From positions 1-64,000 of the forward strand of contig DATDJI010000050.1 in NCBI GenBank assembly GCA_036520615.1: a stretch of 64,000 nt of DNA. Direction: 5' to 3'. Both the position numbers and the translations under genes were made by a program. Below the pieces are notes generated by a model. That model saw only the letters and a program-made list of their open reading frames with translations. It had not been told where the DNA came from and did no database searches. Origin of the DNA: CAMCXE01 sp036520615 (GTDB lineage Bacteria > Pseudomonadota > Gammaproteobacteria > Pseudomonadales > Cellvibrionaceae). Every line of letters starts with the position of its first letter. Position 1 is the first letter of the stretch. Shown here in pieces: positions 17,908 to 25,279 of this stretch.

Positions 17908-19254
17908 TTAGCGGTTATTTAGGTTAAATAACTCGCCGAGAATTTCCACCAATGTGGAGCGCGGCTCCAGGCCTTCGGGAAATAAATCTGCTGTGGCTGC
18001 GCAGATGGAATCGATAGAGTGCTTGCCGTCCACAAATGCCAGTATTTGATCAATTAATGGATGACTGTCAGCTGGGCGTGTAAATTCGTTTGGAACGGGT
18101 AAATCGTGAAAGATTATCCACGGCGGCGGCAGCCTGAAGGCGTTGAAATTTTCTGTTTTAACATGATCAGCGCTAGGTTTACGAGCGAGAAATGTCCACA
18201 CCTGCTCGCTCTGTTTACGTACATTAATTGGCGACATTAAATGGCCGTGCTCGCTGAGTGTTTGCTCGGCGAATTCAAGCCCCGCCAATCGAATTAATTC
18301 CATTAACTCATCTCGATCGTATTTGCACTCTAACGGTGAGTTTTTCGGATATAGCAGGGGGCCGGAATTAATCCACACTCCACCAGGTTTTAACCAGCGC
18401 TGTATTAGGCTAATAAGCGTGCGATTATCCCCGCCGTGCACATCTATAAACCAAGCAGTAACAATAATGTCCAGGCTATTGGCCTTAATAGGCATGTGCC
18501 AAACATCGGCGGCCATTGCATGCCAGTGGGCGCGCTTGTTATGCGTATCTTGCGGGGGCGAGAGCGTATAACAGGCACTGCGGGCTTTTTCTATTTGTGG
18601 AAAGCTGTTGAGTTCATAAAACGCGAACGCTTTTTGCTCTACGATTAATCTTTGGCTTGCAGCTAAGAGTAATGGATTAATGTCGGTGGCAAGCGTCAAC
18701 TGTGCGTCCCAGATTTTATGTAGCTCCCAACTGAGTCTGCCTGCACCTGCACCTAAGGCCATGAGCGAGCCTGGTGTCTCAGGATGGTAAAGACGCAAAA
18801 TAGGTTCGAGCCGTTGGTTTACAGCAACATCTCCCCATGCCCAATCCTGCAAAATATGGTGGTAATACTCACTGATCGCGCCGAGTTTTAAATGCACAAA
18901 TTGCTCGTCAAACCGCGCGGTTATGCCCACGTCTTGCATTAATTCATCCACGCTCTGGCGGCTGAGTTGTGCAATCGTGCAGGCTTCTTCAATGCGCTTT
19001 CGAGTGGCTGGCACAAGATCATAGCGGTCTAAAACCGCCTGCATTGCTTGCACACCCAATTGAGCTTGTTCGTTATTGATGGCGAGTTGGTGTTGCCACA
19101 GGGGCAGTTGCCATTTTCCAGCGGGCATTAAACAGAGAATGCCGCCAAAATAGAAAAAGTCGCTTTGGCAGTGCCCGCATAACAGGTTCTCCAATGAATT
19201 CGAACACACTGGACACTGCAGAAAACCGCTTAGCGCTTGAGGAATTGTGCTCAT
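17908..19254 (-). CDS. Zinc-ribbon / N2227-like methyltransferase with PqqD-like tail
   Basis: This 448-residue protein seems to have three parts. Residues 1-35 form a zinc ribbon (C14, C17, C26, C29), similar to Trm112-like N-termini of some methyltransferases. The middle is a SAM-dependent methyltransferase with LGAGAGRLSWELH near residue 170. It also has the GPLLYP motif near residue 298, which I associate with the N2227/carnosine N-methyltransferase family. The last 55 residues (FVDGKHSIDSICAATADLF onward) resemble a PqqD-like winged-helix peptide-binding domain. The combination suggests methylation of a small peptide or peptide-like metabolite, which is inference. The gene stands alone. 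Confidence 0.72.
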   Translation of the reverse strand: MSTIPQALSGFLQCPVCSNSLENLLCGHCQSDFFYFGGILCLMPAGKWQLPLWQHQLAINNEQAQLGVQAMQAVLDRYDLVPATRKRIEEACTIAQLSRQSVDELMQDVGITARFDEQFVHLKLGAISEYYHHILQDWAWGDVAVNQRLEPILRLYHPETPGSLMALGAGAGRLSWELHKIWDAQLTLATDINPLLLAASQRLIVEQKAFAFYELNSFPQIEKARSACYTLSPPQDTHNKRAHWHAMAADVWHMPIKANSLDIIVTAWFIDVHGGDNRTLISLIQRWLKPGGVWINSGPLLYPKNSPLECKYDRDELMELIRLAGLEFAEQTLSEHGHLMSPINVRKQSEQVWTFLARKPSADHVKTENFNAFRLPPPWIIFHDLPVPNEFTRPADSHPLIDQILAFVDGKHSIDSICAATADLFPEGLEPRSTLVEILGELFNLNNR

Positions 19255-19387
19255 GAAGGTGGATGCTAATGGGCTCTGAGTTAAAGGGCCTAAGGCTTCA
19301 AGACCTTAAGTTTAAAGTCCTAAGATTAAAGGCTGTGGATTTAAAAGGCTTGGATTTAAAAACTCTGGGTTTATAAAAAGCCCAAAG

Positions 19388-19413
19388 TAAAACGGCCCTA
19401 AAAATAGGGCCGT
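19388..19413 (-). terminator. Intrinsic terminator after the DUF1552 gene
   Basis: A perfect 9-bp stem (ACGGCCCTA/TAGGGCCGT, loop AAAA) is followed on the minus strand by a short T-run, about 20 bases past the stop of the DUF1552 gene. It closes the DUF1592-DUF1552 unit. Confidence 0.85.
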
Positions 19414-19432
19414 TGCATTTTACAGATGAGAC

Positions 19433-20791
19433 TTAAGCGAGTAGACCTAAAGAGCTTTTACCCATAGGCGCGTAGGCGCCATCGGCCAGGCCTAAACCTT
19501 TAGGAATTGCTCCATTTAAATCCTCGGTGCCGCCGCCTGTAGAAGCTGAATAGCCCTTAGCAAAACCTGCCATACGGGTGGCGACAATGAACGGTGCATC
19601 AGCAGGTTCGTGAGTCATGCCATTGCCCATACATGTTACCTGTACAAACACCGTGCTATCGATGAGTTTTTGCCCATCGGCGCCGGAGGTTTCCGTTAAG
19701 CGCTTAATAAGATAAGCCGGAACCTGGCTTAAATGACCGATCATTTCATTAAAAGCAGTTGGATCGCTTGGGTTGTTATGAGCGGAGCTGTGGAGCGTAT
19801 CGCGAAATTGTGTGCCGTCGCCTGACCAGGTGCCCTGGTGATTACCTAACTGCAACACGCCCACATTAGTCAGTCCAGACTGTAAGGCCGCAATGATAAT
19901 GTCCGCTTGAACCTTGCCACGTGCCACTGTTTTGGCGGCGTAGCTAGAAGGAGACGGCAACGTTGGACGGTAGGTTTCGATGTCTGGCCCGGAGCCTGAC
20001 ATCAATGCCGCGACACGGTTTTCAAGGCCAGCTAAGGCCTCCGCATGTTCATCCATGCGTTGTTTTTCATCAGCGCTCAACTTGCTGCGCAGTTGCTCTA
20101 AGGCTTTTTTCTGCGAATCAAAAACCTTCGTGTAAGTGTCATCGGTGCTGCCAGCGGGTAGAGCAGAGGCGAAATAACGCGTGTAAGCAGCGGCCGGATC
20201 ATCCAAGCAGGGTCCGATAGTGCTGCAAAGGTTGCCGCTGGTAGTCGCATCACTGCCAAGATAAATGGCCCTATAAGGAGCAGCTGCACTTAGCAGAGGA
20301 GCGATACGGGCGTCCATCGTAGGCACCCCCGATTGCAATGCGCCTAAAGATTGGTGAGCCGCCGAGTGTCCAGAGAGCGATACGTTTACTTGGCGAAAGT
20401 GGCAGACGCCCGCCACATCGGTGCCTTGCGGCCCATAGGCTTTGGTAACAGTGTTCATCGAGGTAGCGCTGCGTGGCAGCCAGTGGCCGGTAGCGGCACC
20501 GCTATCTAAATAACAGTAAATGACTTTCTTGCCGCCACCGGCAGCCAATGCATAGCGAGATGCCATTAGGCCGCCAGCAAGGCTTGAAACTCTCAGCAGA
20601 GAACCACAAATGCCGGCTTTTTTAAGCATGTCCAAAAATCCGCGGCGATCGCTGTTAATTTGCTTTTGCGCGCGCTCAAGGGTTTTCTCATGGGTACGGG
20701 AATAGTCTGCGAAGTTAGCTTTGGCTTCTTGTGCAGTTGCGTGGCGTTCAGCCTGTTCTGCGGCTTGGAGTTTTTCAATAATCTTTTTCAT
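19433..20791 (-). CDS. DUF1552 family secreted protein
   Basis: This 452-residue protein of the DUF1552 family is the usual partner of DUF1592-type cytochromes. Residues 1-45 are charged and helical. They are followed by DRRGFLDMLKKAGICGSLLR and a hydrophobic stretch ending YALAAGG, a pattern close to a Tat-type signal. The mature part contains VIYCYLDSGAATGHWLP, SGHSAAHQSLGALQSG and LQLGNHQGTWSGDG. The fold is related to alkaline phosphatase/sulfatase-like DUF1501 proteins in my recollection, but no activity is established. It lies 68 bases downstream of the DUF1592 gene and ends at a strong terminator, so the two are one operon. Confidence 0.78.
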   Translation of the reverse strand: MKKIIEKLQAAEQAERHATAQEAKANFADYSRTHEKTLERAQKQINSDRRGFLDMLKKAGICGSLLRVSSLAGGLMASRYALAAGGGKKVIYCYLDSGAATGHWLPRSATSMNTVTKAYGPQGTDVAGVCHFRQVNVSLSGHSAAHQSLGALQSGVPTMDARIAPLLSAAAPYRAIYLGSDATTSGNLCSTIGPCLDDPAAAYTRYFASALPAGSTDDTYTKVFDSQKKALEQLRSKLSADEKQRMDEHAEALAGLENRVAALMSGSGPDIETYRPTLPSPSSYAAKTVARGKVQADIIIAALQSGLTNVGVLQLGNHQGTWSGDGTQFRDTLHSSAHNNPSDPTAFNEMIGHLSQVPAYLIKRLTETSGADGQKLIDSTVFVQVTCMGNGMTHEPADAPFIVATRMAGFAKGYSASTGGGTEDLNGAIPKGLGLADGAYAPMGKSSLGLLA

Positions 20792-20859
20792 ATCGTAACC
20801 TTTTGTCGTTTTACGCGGCGCTCGGTGAACCGAGCGTTGGGGTTTGTGTGCGAAATACG

Positions 20860-23502
20860 TTATTTGCGATAGCGAATCACGTCGGACAAACCCAGTGCCT
20901 TCATGGCGGCCCGTGCACTGCCGTTACTGTTGTTATAAGCCGCTTCCATCGAGTTGTTAACACAAGACATATGCGCCTTCTGTTGCGGCGTTAAAAGCTT
21001 CTCAAGCCCTTGCTCTTCAAAGGCAGGGTTGAGTGAGTGGCCCAATGAGAAGCGAGCGGTCTTCTCAAATAAACAGGTGTCCAGACCTTTTAAGCCTGCA
21101 GCAACCATTTTTTGGCCGAGATCTTTAGAGCCGCTAAAGGCCAAGCCGCCGCCATTGCGTTTGTCTTGGTTGGCTTCATAAGAACCTAATACACCTACTG
21201 CGTTTGCAGAATAGAGGCGGCCGCCCTGATTGACTAAGGCAATAGCCACTCCGTCGCGACCGGTTTCACCCGAATCACCCATAAAAGCTTTCTGCACGAT
21301 TTGTCCGCCGGATTGTTTGCGCGGTAAACCTACATGGTCAAAATCATCCACGGCAAATAAAGGGTTGATGATAGCGTCGTGACAGGTGGAGCAAGATGAG
21401 CCAGGCACTGTAGTCTGAATGTTGTAAAACTCAGTGGTGGTTAAATTGCCAGAGGCCAACAGCGCCTCTACTTTTTTCTGCGCTTCGTCGCGGGCTGCGG
21501 TGTCGTTTAGGTTGCTAGGCAGCGCGATTGTTTGACACAGCATATCCTGACGCATATGCACGGAGCGGAAGATCGGTGAAGTGCGGTTCATTGCAGCGTT
21601 AGAAGCCATATAAGCACCCGAAGCGATCACACCTCCCCGGCGGGAATTAGCTGTATCTACTTTGGCAAATGCCATTGGGCCGGTACCACCGCCGGGTAAG
21701 CCGTAGTAAGACGACAAAACGCTATCGAGCATCGTGAAGTCACCGTTGTAGATAGATTTAAACGCGACATTTGGCGTGTAGAACACGTACTTGTAGAGTT
21801 CGCGGACCTCCTGGGCCATGGAGTTTTTCACCTGTTGGGTGAAGGCGTCGTTGCCGGTACGGTTAACGGTAGTTACCGCGTCAGTGCGGAACCAGATGCC
21901 CGCCAAGCGACCGATGTGTGTACGACCTAAGTCCGAATCCAACATGCGATCAATTTGGCTTTCCACCTTGGTTTTATCGCTTAAATCGCCGTTAAAGGCT
22001 GCTTTCATTAATACAGCGTCAGGCGGTGAGCCAGTGAACATATAGGACAGCGCTGAGGCGTATTCAAAAGCATCTAATACATAAGCGCTGGCGTCAGCTT
22101 GATCCAATTTTGGAATGGTTTCCGTAGGTAACTTCGGTAATGACGCAGGTCCGACGCTGATTTTGCTCACCGAGATAGCATTGCCGCTTTGGTTATAGGT
22201 TTGCACATATTTGCCGGAGCCAGTAATACCTTTAACGCGCAGAGTAATTACTTTATTGCTATCAACCACAGTCTCCTGTTTAAACGTACCGTTGTTGATT
22301 GTGATACCGAACGTGCCGTTGCCTGCACCGCCTGCTTTTACGGACACCACAACTATGTCATCGCCCGTCCATGTGTAGCTGGGTGTAGCGCCTACATATT
22401 TATAAGCACCGTAAGAGGCAAAGCCGTCGGTGCCGTAGGTGACTTCAGGCATAGTAATTGTCGCTAAGGGCTCGCCCTGCACTACGTCAGAATCTGAAGG
22501 AGTTTCAGGCTTATAAGTGCGGGCCTCAGCAACGGTTTTACCCAATTCCGAACGATACAAGAATTGTGGCGCGATCAATACAGAACGAATCGCCCAACGC
22601 AGACCCTCTTTGACATCTTTAGGTGTGCCGATAATCGTGCGGTATTCTGCACGTTCCGCCGAAGTTAACGGGCGACGGAATGCGGAGTAGGCGAATTTAT
22701 CTATAAACGCATTGGCGCAGGTGGTTTTGTCCAAACAATCAAAATCTAACGCGCCTGCCGTTGCTATGGCCCATTTGGCAAGCTCTTCGGCGTTGCTGTC
22801 ATAAGCGGTCAAGCGGCCTTCGGAGACTTTTTCCAGTGTGTGGTTGGGCATACGGCCGACTTTAATATCGTCGCTAGCGCGGTTCTGCGTTGAGTAGTCA
22901 TCCGGCAATAGCTTTTTAAATAAAGCCTGCAGGGAGTTGTGGTATTCGTAAGACGTTAATAATTTCAGATCGCGTCTGCCGTAAAGAACGGGCGCGCTGC
23001 TGTCACAGGCGTATTGAGTGACAACGGGTGCTTGGCCTCTAATCGACCATAAATAAGCAGCGGCATTTTGCGCATCAGTACAAGCGGGTCCACAATCGAT
23101 CATTTCTACGCCGATGAATTTAGCTAAATCCGATTGCGACGAGCCGGTATAACCCTTGTCTTTGTAATCGGCCATTGTGTGGTAGGTAAAGCGATTTACA
23201 TCAAAGCTAAATACACCAGTAAATGTGCCGTCTTCTTCAGCATCTCTATGGCAGCCAACGCAGGTAGATTTAACAACCTTTTTACCGGCCGCAACGTCAC
23301 CGAGAACACTACCTGAAGAAGAGGTAGATGTGGATGACGAAGATGAGCTGGTGGAAGAGCTCGATGGCCGCGAAGATGAACTCGACGAGCTGGACGAACT
23401 TGAAGTTGAGGATGAGCTCGAGGACGAAGATGAACTCGTCGAACCATCGCCCGAGCAACCGGCCAACAGGCTAATGACGAGCAAAGGAAGAATTTTTTTC
23501 AT
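20860..23502 (-). CDS. DUF1592-family c-type cytochrome lipoprotein with polyserine linker
   Basis: This large exported lipoprotein of 880 residues starts at the ATG at 23502 (SD AAGGGA), which gives signal peptide and lipobox LLAGC; an in-frame start at 23550 would bury the signal. Residues 22-68 are almost pure serine, a flexible linker typical of Cellvibrio-group surface proteins. Two c-type heme sites are visible: CVGCH at 82-86 and CSTCH at about 704-708. The body matches the planctomycete-type DUF1587/1595/1592/1588/1585 series (RRPLTSAERAEY, LIAPQFLYRSE, RRGGVIASGAYM). A glycine-rich beta domain is inserted near residues 345-455. A role in extracellular electron transfer or polymer oxidation is inferred. 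Confidence 0.8.
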   Translation of the reverse strand: MKKILPLLVISLLAGCSGDGSTSSSSSSSSSSTSSSSSSSSSSSRPSSSSTSSSSSSTSTSSSGSVLGDVAAGKKVVKSTCVGCHRDAEEDGTFTGVFSFDVNRFTYHTMADYKDKGYTGSSQSDLAKFIGVEMIDCGPACTDAQNAAAYLWSIRGQAPVVTQYACDSSAPVLYGRRDLKLLTSYEYHNSLQALFKKLLPDDYSTQNRASDDIKVGRMPNHTLEKVSEGRLTAYDSNAEELAKWAIATAGALDFDCLDKTTCANAFIDKFAYSAFRRPLTSAERAEYRTIIGTPKDVKEGLRWAIRSVLIAPQFLYRSELGKTVAEARTYKPETPSDSDVVQGEPLATITMPEVTYGTDGFASYGAYKYVGATPSYTWTGDDIVVVSVKAGGAGNGTFGITINNGTFKQETVVDSNKVITLRVKGITGSGKYVQTYNQSGNAISVSKISVGPASLPKLPTETIPKLDQADASAYVLDAFEYASALSYMFTGSPPDAVLMKAAFNGDLSDKTKVESQIDRMLDSDLGRTHIGRLAGIWFRTDAVTTVNRTGNDAFTQQVKNSMAQEVRELYKYVFYTPNVAFKSIYNGDFTMLDSVLSSYYGLPGGGTGPMAFAKVDTANSRRGGVIASGAYMASNAAMNRTSPIFRSVHMRQDMLCQTIALPSNLNDTAARDEAQKKVEALLASGNLTTTEFYNIQTTVPGSSCSTCHDAIINPLFAVDDFDHVGLPRKQSGGQIVQKAFMGDSGETGRDGVAIALVNQGGRLYSANAVGVLGSYEANQDKRNGGGLAFSGSKDLGQKMVAAGLKGLDTCLFEKTARFSLGHSLNPAFEEQGLEKLLTPQQKAHMSCVNNSMEAAYNNSNGSARAAMKALGLSDVIRYRK

Positions 23503-24052
23503 GGTGTTTCCCTTAATTCTAGTTATTCGCGCTCTGGGTGCGAGCAACATATTTATATAGATAATTCTGAGGGTAGCGTTGGCCGAATTGTCTCAGCCCT
23601 GAGCCTGAATCGAGTGCCATCGAACTGTGCGGGTTGTCGAGAATTCCCCAACGCTCATGCAAGCCCCGCAGTTACAGTTCTTAAATTCATGCTTCACTTT
23701 AGACTAACGTATTAGGGCGGGGGGAAATGGTAATAGTCGATGTTTCAAGAAGGCGTCTTCAGCAGGGGAGGATTTAATTATTACTTCGGAACATTTTGAC
23801 GTACTGAGCTGCAAAAATTCCCGCTGCTGAATAGATAAGATATTAGCCAAATGGGCAAATTGCCGCGTTTTTTATTCATAGCAAAAAAACACGTGTGTCT
23901 TCGGGCTATCATCATTTACCTATGAAGCTACAAATAAAAGCCACAAAAATTCCTGCAGCTAGGCGCGCAAAACTTTGCTAGCCTACTGAAGCAGGTAAAA
24001 AGCCTATAAAAAAGGCGTTTTGATGCGGCTTATTTTGAAGCATTTTTAGCTG
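23503..24052. other. Intergenic region upstream of the DUF1592 gene
   Basis: About 550 bases without a supported gene on either strand. The part next to 23502 must carry the promoter and leader of the DUF1592 gene, but no clear -35/-10 pair stood out. The distal end runs into a heptanucleotide tandem repeat. Confidence 0.5.
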
Positions 24053-24118
24053 TCGGTGCCAGGTGCCAGGTGCCAGGTGCCAGGTGCCAGGTGCCAGGTG
24101 TCAGGTGTCAGGTGTCAG
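24053..24118. repeat. Heptanucleotide tandem repeat (CCAGGTG)n
   Basis: Six perfect CCAGGTG units (24059-24100) are followed by two TCAGGTG units (24101-24114) and flanked by partial units. The array ends two bases before the stop codon of the downstream lipoprotein gene (minus strand), so it lies in the 3' untranslated region. The block of identical variant units suggests slippage expansion. Confidence 0.95.
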
Positions 24119-24120
24119 TA

Positions 24121-24990
24121 CTAAGGCAATACTTTATAGGCGGTAACACTGTTATTTAGAAAGTTCGGCACGTACAAAACGCGAGATTTTTGATCTACCG
24201 CAATATCGGCCGTATTAATTTTTTGCTCAATGGAATCCAGCAACACAGCCTTCTTGTGGCCATCCAGTTTATATTCATAAATTTTCCCTGCCCATACGCT
24301 TACTAATAAATGCCGGTCATCTAGCGTGGCGATGCCGTCAAGGTTTTTAGTGAAGCCGCTTTCAAGTGTGTCGAGCGATTTTTTTTGAAAGTCGTAAAAT
24401 TTTAATTCCTCGCCACAACCAATAAAAACACCCTTATCGCTAAGGCTTAACCCATTAGCGCCATCGGCGTTTTTTACTAAAACACTAGCGTAGCCATTTT
24501 CAATTCGATACACCTGGTTTGCCATTGTATCGGAGACGAATACAATGCCGTTTTTATCAACGGCTACATCATTAGCAAACTGCGCTTGGGGTAGGGGAAG
24601 TTTTTGAATTATCTTGTCTTCGTTAATATCTATGATAATTAATTGAGTTAAGTCAGCTACATACATACGATCGTTAAATGCCGCCATACCTTTAGGAGCA
24701 TTTAAGCCGCTTATCCAATTGGCATTGATAATTGCGCCTTCGGCATTAATTTCGGCTATTCCACCTTTACCGTCTGCATCACCACCCTTACCATCGATTT
24801 GTGATACAAATAATCGTTGTTGCGCGCCTTCACCAACAATTAATACCGATTCTGGAACTAAAAATCCTTCGGTTTTCCAGATTTGTTGGAGCGTAAATTC
24901 AGGCTTATGGCTGCAAGCACAAAGCCATATAGATGCATTAAGAAATAACAGAAAACCGCGCAAGAATTGAAAAGAGCGTGCTGAAGGCAT
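24121..24990 (-). CDS. SMP-30/NHL-type beta-propeller lipoprotein
   Basis: This exported protein of 289 residues has a signal peptide and a lipobox-like LCACS, so it is probably a periplasmic-facing lipoprotein. The mature part shows repeated blades: GIAEINAEGAII, GMAAFNDRMYVADLTQLIIID, NDVAVDKNGIVFVSDTMANQVYRI and NLDGIATLDDRHLLVSVWAGKIYEY. This is the six-bladed SMP-30/gluconolactonase-like or NHL pattern. I chose the ATG at 24990; a GTG lies at 24999. Substrate and role are unknown; lactonase activity is possible but the metal ligands cannot be confirmed by eye. Confidence 0.7.
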   Translation of the reverse strand: MPSARSFQFLRGFLLFLNASIWLCACSHKPEFTLQQIWKTEGFLVPESVLIVGEGAQQRLFVSQIDGKGGDADGKGGIAEINAEGAIINANWISGLNAPKGMAAFNDRMYVADLTQLIIIDINEDKIIQKLPLPQAQFANDVAVDKNGIVFVSDTMANQVYRIENGYASVLVKNADGANGLSLSDKGVFIGCGEELKFYDFQKKSLDTLESGFTKNLDGIATLDDRHLLVSVWAGKIYEYKLDGHKKAVLLDSIEQKINTADIAVDQKSRVLYVPNFLNNSVTAYKVLP

Positions 24991-25244
24991 AGGTAACACC
25001 GTATTAGTGCTGAAGGTATGGAGCTAATATGCGTGTTCAACTCATTTTTAGCAACGCGCTTTTTATCACGCTACCGCTTTGGCATCCAGCGCGAACACTT
25101 CAGAAACCTCGGCTTATTCGAATAATTCACAAAAAGCATAAGCGGTATGGTGAGGAAATTTAACGGTGCCAGCTGAAGAATATAATTTTTAAAGTGCACA
25201 AATTGCTACATAAAGAACTCATGCAGCCTGCACTAGTGATAGGC

Positions 25245-25270
25245 AAAAAAAAGCCCGGCCGCAGCCGGGC
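25245..25270 (-). terminator. Intrinsic terminator of the beta-propeller lipoprotein gene
   Basis: A 7-bp GC stem (GCCCGGC/GCCGGGC, loop of four) is followed on the minus strand by eight T residues, ten bases past the stop codon. Confidence 0.93.
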
Positions 25271-25279
25271 AGGCATTAC

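Noticed and set aside
23225..23560. A 111-codon plus-strand frame rich in Asp/Glu opposite the start of the DUF1592 gene.
   Set aside because: It is the antisense image of the polyserine codons; repetitive serine codons keep the opposite frame open. The lipoprotein signal and heme motifs are on the minus strand.
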